From NCBI GenBank assembly GCA_963971305.1, contig OZ020308.1:38903275-38967274 (forward strand): 64,000 bases of DNA, written 5' to 3'. Shown in pieces: positions 62,701-64,000 of the stretch (the stretch's first letter is position 1; the number at the start of each line of letters is the position of its first letter). The position numbers were made by a program, and so were the translations under genes. The notes under the pieces were generated by a model. That model was not told where the DNA came from. It did not search any database and was given only the letters and a program-made list of their open reading frames with translations. This DNA comes from Arcuatula senhousia. Lineage: Eukaryota; Mollusca; Bivalvia; Mytilida; Mytilidae.

Positions 62701-64000
62701 GGAAAAAAGAAATTGAATTATATCAAACGACTGTTATTGTGTTCAGTATCCTATTCATATGTTACAAAAGTGAAGATTTCAAAGATGAAACCTTTTTTGC
62801 TCCCTTTTCAGAAAAATCCAGGAACTACAAGCCGACTTGTCAAATTCTACTCAACAGTCAGCAAAACTTAGGGAAGAGAAGGATAAACTGAGGAAAGATA
62901 TGGAGAGAGAGAGAGAGAATTTAACTGTTAAACATAACGACATTGTAAATACCATTAAACTTTCTTTACAAGATGTGGTAAGTTTATATTTTTAAAGTTA
63001 AGAGGTATTTTGAAACTTGAATTTAACCTCCAAAATAAAGAAAAAGAGCAGTTGAACATGACAGATAATCCTCTCACCTGGTAATATTAAAATGATATCC
63101 CTCTACCACTTTCAGTTGCTGAGATATGGACCTTAATCAAAACTTTAACCTGAGTCATTCATGCAGAAAAGGTATTTTAAGGTGACCTAATTTCTATAAG
63201 GATATTGCTTACTATCCAAGATGTACCCACTGACCAAATATCATTCCTCTATTTTGTATAGTTTCTAAGTCATTGACACAAATAAGAACCATAATGTAAA
63301 TACAGATTTGAACAAACCAAATGCTACATGTATATCCCCTCCATAGCTCCATGGGGCTCAGCCAAAAGGAGTGTGTTCAGAAATGGCCAAAACAGCCCCA
63401 AATTTCAAATTTGAGACATTTTCAAAATAATGCTGCTGGAATGGTCATAAGACTCTATACTTTCTAGAAAGTCATAAATTGCCACATATTCTGACCAAAA
63501 TCATTTTAAGGTTAAAATGTTCAATTTGAAGTAATAAATTGATAAAAAAAAGTCTGTGTTGGTCAGAGTATGTGGCCACCTTTGATTTCGGCACAACTGT
63601 GGTGAAAAGGGGAAAAAATCAACAAAAATGAAGATTTTCCTTATTACCTCCATATTTAGGATGTAACTGAAAGAAGCTGCCAAAAATAATCACTAGAAAA
63701 CTGTCATATTTGTTAAATATAGATATTTTGCGAGTTATTTTCAAAGCATCCATTTAGATTGCTTGATAATGAAAATTCAGCCCATTTACAGGGCCAATAA
63801 TACTCTTTTGACATTGAAACATAGCAGATAAACTTGTGTACTAAATTACATTAGTGATACCATTGTTTTCAAAAATATGCTCTGTGGAGAATAAAAAATT
63901 TGTCAAACAAGTGATATCCCATGGATAAAAAAAAGACATCACACAATACAGTTTTATCCTCTTTTCTTAAAAGCTTAAAGATGAATTTCAACACAGTATG
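14680..64000 (+). CDS. CLIP1: CLIP-170 family microtubule plus-end tracking protein, 18 exons, 3' end outside window
   Basis: CLIP-170 proteins bind growing microtubule plus ends through CAP-Gly domains, which recognise C-terminal EEY/F motifs of tubulin and EB1, and they recruit dynein/dynactin partners. The coding exons are 14680-14788, 17764-17850, 20196-20787, 21219-21474, 30557-30610, 34022-34081, 36302-36400, 37031-37176, 37664-37724, 40414-40518, 41312-41464, 42064-42180, 45448-45505, 55496-55579, 56186-56253, 57193-57281, 62812-62977 and 63974-64000+. All join in phase at GT/AG borders, giving 777 residues so far. Residues 1-75 are a basic/proline-rich head. CAP-Gly 1 is about 79-145 (GKNDG at 118-122). 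CAP-Gly 2 is about 212-282 (GKNDG at 253-257). A serine-rich linker runs to about 385, then coiled coil to the edge. The KVEDLQF segment matches vertebrate CLIP1 closely. The zinc knuckles expected at the C-terminus lie beyond the window. Introns reach 10 kb because of transposon load. Confidence 0.95.
14789..17296 (+). other. CLIP intron 1, left part
   Basis: AT-rich intron sequence. Its only visible structure is a tandem duplication of about 103 bp at 15,668-15,852 (acagaaaactttcttt, gaaacatgtagctcatttca and aaatcattct appear twice). Nothing else is recognised. Confidence 0.5.
17297..17648. mobile_element. TTAA-type MITE, copy 2
   Basis: Left end GGATGTTCGCTGCTTATT, right end (reverse complement) GGATGTTCACTGATAAATT. 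It is flanked by TTAA on the left (17,293-17,296) and TTAT on the right, one base decayed. Internal phrases (ctgtcagat, tacagataat, ttaccccc) relate it to copy 1 at 10,814, in inverted orientation. Confidence 0.75.
17764..17850 (+). CDS. CLIP1: CLIP exon 2 (aa 37-65)
   Basis: Encodes an alanine/serine-rich segment ([20 protein letters not shown]) before CAP-Gly 1. Borders are ttgctag / gtaaat and phases are 1 to 1. It is symmetric, so it could be skipped without a frameshift. Confidence 0.85.
17928..18941. mobile_element. Fold-back pearl-like element with ATGTCTCCCC termini
   Basis: Left end ATTATGTCTCCCCCCAC, right end GTGGGGGGAGACATAAT. Each end is also a hairpin by itself. The left half (to about 18,345) holds two core units in plus orientation after a GTCTGTCC microsatellite. 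The right half holds three core units in minus orientation ending in a GGAC/GACA microsatellite. Each unit carries gcaactcctctgaaactact and cgaaacttggtat. The 63-aa frame 18,747-18,938 is a reading of this repeat. Confidence 0.85.
18977..19195. mobile_element. Small MITE (ATAACTGGTAATTTTTGC)
   Basis: Inverted termini tataactggtaatttttgc and gcaaaaattaccagttata enclose about 210 bp. Internal content has tcgcattttgca-type phrases like the CACGAAA MITE family. Confidence 0.8.
19395..19450 (-). repeat. Inverted copy of repeat at 5,950-6,000
   Basis: Reads gaaagaatatggaatatgtg, then a short diverged link, then gacacgatccacatattga. This is the reverse complement of the segment at about 5,953-6,000 with few changes. 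Confidence 0.6.
19733..19948. mobile_element. CACGAAA-family MITE, copy A
   Basis: Ends atactgtagaagcag and gattatacagtat. The inside is dense in ttcgtgg and ccacgaaa, arranged as an imperfect inverted repeat. Same family as copies at 32,190, 36,475, 41,787 and 43,217. Confidence 0.75.
20196..20787 (+). CDS. CLIP1: CLIP exon 3 (aa 67-262): CAP-Gly 1 and most of CAP-Gly 2
   Basis: CAP-Gly 1 shows [26 protein letters not shown] and RYFQC. A serine/threonine/proline linker follows, then CAP-Gly 2 ([31 protein letters not shown]). The donor gttaga at 20,788 splits the RYF motif. Reading on past it gives an unrelated 25-residue tail to 20,863. Confidence 0.97.
21219..21474 (+). CDS. CLIP1: CLIP exon 4 (aa 264-348): end of CAP-Gly 2 and serine-rich linker
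   Basis: Begins [17 protein letters not shown], completing CAP-Gly 2, then a serine-rich region ([16 protein letters not shown]). Two in-frame donors are available, gtaaga at 21,442 and gtacat at 21,475. The second adds 11 residues. The serine region corresponds to the phosphorylated linker of vertebrate CLIP1. Confidence 0.93.
21653..24775 (+). mobile_element. Pearl-like/HINE-like element with 17-unit higher-order array
   Basis: The 5' end is a hairpin (agctcacctggacc gaa ggtccatgtgagct). A (gtc)n-rich microsatellite follows, then a 300-bp unique head, then about 17 tandem units of 157-165 bp, each with ctctacaaaagtctcc, gacccctta and tacagaatgaaaactattg. The 3' end has a hairpin (aggctcctgggagcct) followed by cttgttt. 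It has no coding capacity. The hairpin ends resemble Helitron/Helentron derivatives; that link is inference. Confidence 0.85.
24798..26254 (+). mobile_element. Second copy of the same element, with duplicated flank
   Basis: The element proper is 25,037-26,254: the same 5' hairpin, (gtc)n, head, about five tandem units and the same 3' end. Its left flank (tctaatcactgtatttggtg at 24,801) also matches the flank left of copy 1 (21,597). This points to tandem duplication of the locus rather than a second insertion. Confidence 0.8.
27282..28020 (+). mobile_element. Pearl-like element with TACCCCCACTTG termini
   Basis: Left TACCCCCACTTG, right CAAGTGGGGGTA (27,980-27,991). A GTCTGTCC microsatellite and four units of about 180 bp follow the left end. 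The units carry acagatttctc, ggtacacagcttcagcatga, cctttccaggtcagt and cttcctgtttt. Three frames here reading [12 protein letters not shown] repeats are readings of this element. Confidence 0.8.
28021..29000 (+). other. CLIP intron 4, unassigned part
   Basis: AT-rich intronic DNA. I see no repeat, RNA or exon that fits the CLIP reading frame. Confidence 0.4.
29005..29044. repeat. Perfect-stem hairpin GTGAGTTAT...ATAACTCAC
   Basis: An inverted repeat (gtgagttatttccctttg / aaaagggagataactcac) separated by a few bases. It could be the tip of a decayed MITE. Confidence 0.65.
29638..30412 (+). mobile_element. Pearl-like element with four 186-bp units and (GTCC)n
   Basis: A hairpin end (ataccccccgcaaacaaag / tttgggggggtat), then a gtctgtccgtccgtcc microsatellite at about 29,686-29,730. 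Four units follow, each with ctcgtaagcgcaactcctcc, gaaggattttgatgaaactt and ggggagataattggactta. It closes with gcggggggtat. Confidence 0.85.
30557..30610 (+). CDS. CLIP1: CLIP exon 5 (aa 349-366), probable cassette exon
   Basis: Encodes [18 protein letters not shown] between ccacag and gtaaaa, phase 0 to 0. No strong counterpart is remembered in vertebrate CLIP1. With 54 bp, symmetric phase and a linker position, it is a likely alternatively spliced exon. Confidence 0.75.
30611..32189 (+). other. CLIP intron 5, left part
   Basis: AT-rich intron DNA. No repeat family or exon recognised. Confidence 0.4.
32190..32398. mobile_element. CACGAAA-family MITE, copy B
   Basis: Ends agcaggttatttttgc and cacgaaaataacctgct. 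The inside contains cccgcgaaatta and accgcaaaaataa. Confidence 0.75.
32932..33158 (+). repeat. Interspersed repeat (ACTATCTGTCGTCTTGTG), copy 1
   Basis: Matches 55,104-55,347 in the same orientation over about 230 bp: gacactatctgtcgtcttgt, gcttcctcctatagtactat and atctacttcctgtttac are shared. No gene. Confidence 0.8.
33159..34021 (+). other. CLIP intron 5, right part
   Basis: AT-rich intron sequence with no recognisable element. It ends in aattaacacag. Confidence 0.4.
34022..34081 (+). CDS. CLIP1: CLIP exon 6 (aa 367-386)
   Basis: Encodes [20 protein letters not shown]. The TTSALQ end corresponds to the conserved GTTALQ that precedes the coiled coil in vertebrate CLIP1. Phase 0 to 0, donor gtgagt. 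Confidence 0.9.
34115..34365 (+). repeat. Minisatellite GAGTGAGTCAAACACATTTGC, about 35-bp unit
   Basis: Seven or so imperfect copies (gagtcaaacacatttgctcc) start 34 bp after the exon 6 donor. Confidence 0.85.
34366..35582 (+). other. CLIP intron 6, unassigned part
   Basis: AT-rich. No exon, RNA or repeat recognised. Confidence 0.4.
35583..35775 (+). mobile_element. tRNA-derived SINE, decayed copy
   Basis: An A-box-like tgagtggtttaaggtgc and a B-box-like ggttggagtcccat are followed by a tail with ggtttgtcagtt and tttcctctgccattaaaac. It shares this order with the copy at 45,538-45,810. Pol III promoter boxes are degenerate. Confidence 0.7.
36302..36400 (+). CDS. CLIP1: CLIP exon 7 (aa 387-419), coiled-coil start
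   Basis: Encodes [20 protein letters not shown] and on to AQVDE, closely like the KEKQQHIEQLLAERDLE start of the vertebrate CLIP1 coiled coil. Confidence 0.96.
36475..36687. mobile_element. CACGAAA-family MITE, copy C
   Basis: Left tactgtggtttcattattat, right ataaatgaatccacagta. The inside is an imperfect inverted repeat with ttcgtggttttcgtgg and ccacgaaaattgg. The best preserved copy in the window. Confidence 0.85.
36700..36875 (+). repeat. Truncated pearl-like element
   Basis: Contains tacccccact, gaaatcaccttgtctgtc and a single core (ggtacacagct, gacctggaaagg) related to 27,282-28,020. It ends in an inverted copy of its own phrase actttcgtaac. Confidence 0.65.
37031..37176 (+). CDS. CLIP1: CLIP exon 8 (aa 420-467), coiled coil
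   Basis: Encodes a heptad-like, charged helix ([20 protein letters not shown]), ending in phase 2 within the conserved [10 protein letters not shown] motif. Confidence 0.95.
37664..37724 (+). CDS. CLIP1: CLIP exon 9 (aa 469-488)
   Basis: Encodes [20 protein letters not shown], matching the most conserved coiled-coil segment of vertebrate CLIP1. Donor gttagt. Confidence 0.96.
38275..40360. mobile_element. 2.1-kb fold-back element (near-palindrome)
   Basis: The left arm (38,275-39,112) and right arm (39,514-40,360) are reverse complements over about 840 bp, with few differences, around a spacer of about 400 bp. Examples are ccgggaaattcaagatggcc versus ggccatcttgaatttcccgg, and tgatccaaaagaatgct versus agcattcttttggatca. 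The spacer encodes no recognisable protein. It ends 54 bp before exon 10. The 110-aa frame at 38,384-38,716 lies in the left arm, and I do not recognise it. Confidence 0.9.
40414..40518 (+). CDS. CLIP1: CLIP exon 10 (aa 489-523), coiled coil
   Basis: Encodes a glutamate/arginine-rich helix ([20 protein letters not shown]) ending in YAMK. Phase 0 to 0. Confidence 0.93.
40745..41311 (+). repeat. 51-bp minisatellite repeating the exon 11 splice acceptor
   Basis: Ten full units of 50-59 bp lead into the true exon. Each has caacatttttcag followed by GCTATGTCCAAA, the same 12 bases that open exon 11 (some units carry a base change). Possible AG ends are 40,791, 40,850, 40,902, 40,953, 41,003, 41,054, 41,105, 41,157, 41,208 and 41,259; the genuine one is 41,311. 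The units are open in one frame ([11 protein letters not shown]), which explains two small open frames here. Confidence 0.92.
41312..41464 (+). CDS. CLIP1: CLIP exon 11 (aa 524-574), coiled coil
   Basis: Encodes [20 protein letters not shown] through [13 protein letters not shown]. Phase 0 to 0, donor gtaatt. Its first four codons match the upstream minisatellite units. Confidence 0.94.
41787..42007. mobile_element. CACGAAA/CGCGAAA-family MITE, copy D
   Basis: Inverted content ttttttcgcgggagcaaaat versus cccgcgaaaaaaccca, and cgcaggtttaaat in the middle. It ends near cagtatg-type and acggtat motifs. More diverged than copies C and E. Confidence 0.65.
42064..42180 (+). CDS. CLIP1: CLIP exon 12 (aa 575-613), coiled coil
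   Basis: Encodes [20 protein letters not shown] and on to NNLQEV. Phase 0 to 0, donor gttagt. Confidence 0.93.
42181..43216 (+). other. CLIP intron 12, left part
   Basis: AT-rich intron DNA. No exon or repeat recognised. Confidence 0.4.
43217..43429. mobile_element. CACGAAA-family MITE, copy E
   Basis: Left tactgtggtttcattattat, right gatgaatctacagta. Shares cacgaaaagg, ccacgaactgatcctttttc and aattggtaccca with copy C (36,475), with more substitutions. Confidence 0.82.
43430..44849 (+). other. CLIP intron 12, middle part
   Basis: AT-rich intron DNA with a G-run (about 44,093-44,113, interrupted by one t) inside a G/T-rich stretch. No gene. Confidence 0.4.
44859..45127. mobile_element. MULE-like MITE with 9-bp target duplication
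   Basis: A 269-bp element. Left end CATCCTCGGAAACCCAGGGG, right end (reverse complement) CATCCTCAGAAACCCAGGGG. The inverted match extends about 55 bp (actcattcatca / tgatgaatgagt). It is flanked by an exact direct repeat ATCCTATTA (44,850-44,858 and 45,128-45,136). Nine-bp duplications are typical of Mutator-like transposons. No coding capacity. Confidence 0.9.
45448..45505 (+). CDS. CLIP1: CLIP exon 13 (aa 614-632)
   Basis: Encodes [19 protein letters not shown] and ends in phase 1 at gtaagt. The following intron (9,990 bp) hosts the SINE and the Kolobok-like transposon. Confidence 0.92.
45538..45810 (+). mobile_element. tRNA-derived SINE, better preserved copy
   Basis: Head tgggtggctgagtggtctaa (A box) and tgtttgagtcccac (B box) are about 70 bp apart. 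The tail has ggtttgtcagttaactgccc, ctccggtttcctccacc and aataaaactgaccgccctac. A Ser/Leu-type tRNA ancestor fits the A box. It is not a functional tRNA: the arms do not pair into a full cloverleaf. Confidence 0.8.
46043..47163 (+). mobile_element. Pearl-like element nested in the transposon
   Basis: Hairpin end (ggcccgaccacgtatgtgga / tcggaca), then (gtcc/gtac)n at about 46,090-46,132. Six to seven units of about 155 bp follow, each with ggttaagttcttggttaagg, gggtcaatgatatttcac and gtgacctatattttatgcat. It ends near gagggccatcctgtggctc. It either inserted into the larger element or travels with it. Confidence 0.78.
47329..47528 (+). CDS. Transposase exon 1: AT-hook and basic head
   Basis: Encodes [20 protein letters not shown] and on to KFLLDR, phase 2 end at gtaagt. 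A short helical, charged region follows the basic run. Confidence 0.85.
47329..52733 (+). CDS. Kolobok-like DDE transposase, 12 exons, 734 aa
   Basis: Expected to cut the element at its inverted repeats and insert it at TTAA. Exons: 47329-47528, 47867-48025, 48409-48480, 48875-48970, 49297-49585, 49819-50101, 50331-50567, 50842-50918, 51109-51213, 51475-51683, 51871-52035 and 52421-52733. All junctions are GT/AG and in phase, with no internal stop. Residues 8-12 (PRGRP) are an AT-hook core, followed by a KKRKRK nuclear-import-like run. About 140-215 is acidic. C248, C253, C274 and H278 form a likely zinc site ahead of the WCSQP motif. Catalytic candidates are D368 ([10 protein letters not shown]), D436 (VTDAH) and E580 or E582 (TAELENF), with a conserved [14 protein letters not shown] in between. 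An in-frame ATG at 47,299 would add ten residues. AATAAA lies at 52,860-52,865. No THAP domain is seen. The family name is from motif memory plus TTAA; no search was run. Confidence 0.88.
47867..48025 (+). CDS. Transposase exon 2
   Basis: A serine/proline-rich linker ([20 protein letters not shown]...) between acatag and gtaagt. Low conservation expected. Confidence 0.82.
48409..48480 (+). CDS. Transposase exon 3
   Basis: Encodes an acidic/lysine linker ([19 protein letters not shown]). Borders aaacag / gtaagt. Confidence 0.82.
48875..48970 (+). CDS. Transposase exon 4
   Basis: Encodes an acidic stretch ([20 protein letters not shown]). Borders tttcag / gtatgt, phase 2 end. Confidence 0.84.
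49297..49585 (+). CDS. Transposase exon 5: acidic region and first half of zinc site
   Basis: Starts with the acidic [16 protein letters not shown] run, then [19 protein letters not shown] and the TVEGCKSEV turn that supplies C248 and C253. Ends KW at gtaatt. Confidence 0.9.
49819..50101 (+). CDS. Transposase exon 6: second half of zinc site
   Basis: Starts [15 protein letters not shown] (C274, H278), then [20 protein letters not shown], a helical segment typical of this family, ending DLIVMG one residue before the first catalytic Asp. Confidence 0.92.
50331..50567 (+). CDS. Transposase exon 7: RNase H-fold core, D1 and D2
   Basis: Contains [17 protein letters not shown] with D368, a strand-rich region ([16 protein letters not shown]), and [14 protein letters not shown] with D436. 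Confidence 0.94.
50842..50918 (+). CDS. Transposase exon 8
   Basis: Encodes [19 protein letters not shown], a strongly family-like motif following D2. Confidence 0.93.
51109..51213 (+). CDS. Transposase exon 9
   Basis: Encodes [18 protein letters not shown], the start of the helical insertion before the catalytic Glu. Phase 0 to 0. Confidence 0.92.
51475..51683 (+). CDS. Transposase exon 10
   Basis: Encodes [15 protein letters not shown], a cysteine/histidine-containing turn ([19 protein letters not shown]), and a helix ending [10 protein letters not shown]. Confidence 0.92.
51871..52035 (+). CDS. Transposase exon 11: catalytic Glu
   Basis: Encodes [19 protein letters not shown] with E580/E582, then [14 protein letters not shown]. 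Closes the DDE core. Confidence 0.93.
52421..52733 (+). CDS. Transposase exon 12 and stop
   Basis: Encodes [20 protein letters not shown] and a C-terminal tail with a PVPPPPTQQ stretch. TAG at 52,731-52,733. Confidence 0.9.
52946..53209 (-). CDS. Ballast gene exon 4: C-terminal half and stop
   Basis: Encodes 87 residues: a helix ([15 protein letters not shown]), then [15 protein letters not shown] and [16 protein letters not shown], then GNYVGF. This corresponds to the last part of P2X7. The intron before it contains a duplicated segment of about 60 bp (aaaacaaaataaactattta twice, 53,396-53,480). Confidence 0.92.
52946..54726 (-). CDS. P2X7-ballast-domain protein of the transposon, 4 exons, 241 aa
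   Basis: Exons on the minus strand: 54726-54715, 54359-54156, 53894-53649 and 53209-52946, all phase 0 with GT/AG borders. Residues 5-72 are arginine-rich with an AT-hook-like SRGRPGTRR. Residues 73-241 match the cytosolic C-terminal 'ballast' domain of the P2X7 receptor. The match includes a W-C-x-C-x2-C site (C125, C127, C130), a CC pair (C141, C142), C149, RHTAYR (190-195) and [10 protein letters not shown] (213-222). In P2X7 that domain binds zinc and guanine nucleotides. There is no P2X ion-channel part and no membrane segment here, so a nucleic-acid-associated role is more likely than signalling; this is inference. A variant ATTAAA signal sits 49 bp past the stop, meeting the transposase poly(A) signal tail to tail. 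Confidence 0.88.
53649..53894 (-). CDS. Ballast gene exon 3: first cysteine cluster
   Basis: Encodes 82 residues with RACDRDPSF and [13 protein letters not shown], then [13 protein letters not shown]. These cysteines correspond to the zinc-binding site of the P2X7 C-terminal domain. Confidence 0.92.
54156..54359 (-). CDS. Ballast gene exon 2: arginine-rich, AT-hook-like
   Basis: Encodes 68 residues with [15 protein letters not shown] and RGRRRHR, a probable nuclear-localising or nucleic-acid-binding region. The segment is visibly more GC-rich than the surrounding DNA. Confidence 0.85.
54715..54726 (-). CDS. Ballast gene exon 1 (MDSE)
   Basis: Only four codons, ATG then gtaatc donor. A tiny first coding exon is supported by phase and by the lack of another in-frame ATG in exon 2. 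Confidence 0.65.
55104..55347 (+). repeat. Interspersed repeat (ACTATCTGTCGTCTTGTG), copy 2
   Basis: Same family and orientation as 32,932-33,158. This copy has an extra gtcctttgtcctgtctt insertion-like stretch. It lies just outside the transposon's right end. Confidence 0.8.
55496..55579 (+). CDS. CLIP1: CLIP exon 14 (aa 634-660)
   Basis: Encodes [20 protein letters not shown] and on to QIS. Phases 1 to 1. It resumes the coiled coil after the transposon-bearing intron, so the frame of the host gene is intact across it. Confidence 0.92.
55580..56185 (+). other. CLIP intron 14
   Basis: AT-rich, no repeat or RNA recognised. Confidence 0.4.
56186..56253 (+). CDS. CLIP1: CLIP exon 15 (aa 662-683)
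   Basis: Encodes [20 protein letters not shown], coiled coil. Donor gtaaga. Confidence 0.92.
56254..57192 (+). other. CLIP intron 15
   Basis: AT-rich intron. The 65-aa frame at 56,364-56,561 shows no family features. Nothing else seen. Confidence 0.4.
57193..57281 (+). CDS. CLIP1: CLIP exon 16 (aa 684-712)
   Basis: Encodes [20 protein letters not shown] and on to LQDRN, phase 2 end at gtttgt (a weaker donor than the others). The EMMKMSGDNSSQL-like segment of vertebrate CLIP1 is similar. Confidence 0.9.
57562..57778. mobile_element. CACGAAA-family MITE, decayed copy F
   Basis: Contains gaggtttcattgttattt, gtggggtta and a right end aaaattgatacccaagaaaa / taaatgaatacca. Clearly related to copies C and E but heavily mutated. 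Confidence 0.6.
57785..58192 (+). mobile_element. Pearl-like element (GTCC type)
   Basis: Head tcctgcatcaaagatgtgga, a gtccgtctgtccgtctgtcc microsatellite, two cores with acaatacagctct / acaacacagttct and a tail gcggcgagccctttctgact / ttgtcagta. No coding capacity. Confidence 0.7.
58193..60279 (+). other. CLIP intron 16, unassigned part with possible decayed frame
   Basis: AT-rich to about 59,280. From 59,540 to 60,150 the base composition shifts to more balanced and a 100-codon open stretch (59,555-59,857) appears, lacking a good ATG. It is lysine/arginine-rich and I do not recognise it. It may be a remnant of a mobile-element gene. Confidence 0.4.
60280..60760 (+). repeat. Two-unit interspersed repeat
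   Basis: Phrases gtagaagttcaacaagtccg / gtagaagttcgacaggtctg, tgtgatactga and ccaagtttcaaatcattatt occur twice, about 245 bp apart. The minus-strand 150-codon frame 60,509-60,961 overlaps the second unit, and I do not accept it as a gene. Confidence 0.6.
60761..62390 (+). other. CLIP intron 16, right part
   Basis: AT-rich, no recognisable exon or element. Confidence 0.4.
62391..62720 (+). repeat. Decayed pearl-core repeats
   Basis: Phrases gaaagtacaccataggtagt, tagttgtgcatattaccagg and gggaggtaatggtctt are diverged forms of the pearl core. No hairpin or microsatellite is left. Confidence 0.6.
62812..62977 (+). CDS. CLIP1: CLIP exon 17 (aa 714-768)
   Basis: Encodes [20 protein letters not shown] and on to IKLSLQDV, coiled coil. 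A gagagagaga run encodes EREREN. Donor gtaagt. Confidence 0.92.
62978..63973 (+). other. CLIP intron 17
   Basis: At 63,090-63,250 there is a reverse-orientation fragment like the array at 46,043 (gagatatggaccttaatcaa, aaggtgacctaatttct). The rest is AT-rich with nothing recognised. Confidence 0.45.
63974..64000 (+). CDS. CLIP1: CLIP exon 18, partial at window edge
   Basis: Nine codons (LKDEFQHSM) after the acceptor cttaaaag, in the phase left by exon 17. Only in-frame continuation and coiled-coil-like content support it. The exon runs off the window. Confidence 0.65.

Overview
The window is AT-rich, intron-rich animal DNA. It most likely comes from a bivalve mollusc. The reasons are a CLIP-170-type gene with very long introns, and many interspersed elements built like the 'pearl' elements known from bivalves: a hairpin end, a GTC/GTCC microsatellite and tandem cores of about 150-190 bp. 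Species cannot be told from the sequence alone.

Layout. Positions 1-14,679 are gene-poor and repeat-dominated: pearl-like arrays, a palindromic AGATATCT array, degenerate TTAGGG-like DNA on both sides of an intact single-exon A32-type packaging ATPase (2339-3220), an AAGGTCA minisatellite, and short inverted-repeat transposons, two of them with TTAA target duplications. From 14,680 to the right edge the window is one plus-strand gene, a CLIP1/CLIP-170 orthologue. I could thread 18 coding exons in phase (777 residues). They give two CAP-Gly domains, a serine-rich linker and a coiled coil. The 3' end lies beyond the window.

The intron between CLIP exons 13 and 14 (45,506-55,495) holds the most notable object, a 9,019-bp DNA transposon at 45,948-54,966. 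It has imperfect terminal inverted repeats that begin with 14 identical bases, and it is flanked on both sides by TTAA. It carries two intact, convergent, multi-exon genes. The plus-strand gene (12 exons, 734 aa) is a DDE-type transposase with an AT-hook-like N-terminus, a CCCH zinc-binding motif and D/D/E candidate residues. The minus-strand gene (4 exons, 241 aa) is an arginine-rich protein ending in the cysteine-rich domain otherwise known as the C-terminal 'ballast' of the P2X7 receptor, with no P2X channel part. A Kolobok-like transposon with a P2X7-ballast accessory gene is the main candidate for an undescribed system.

Other CLIP introns contain a 3-kb higher-order tandem repeat element and a second copy beside it, a 2.1-kb near-palindrome ending 54 bp before an exon, a MITE with a 9-bp target duplication, a dispersed family of CACGAAA-rich MITEs, two tRNA-derived SINE copies, and a 51-bp minisatellite in which each unit repeats the 3' splice site and first 12 bases of the following exon.
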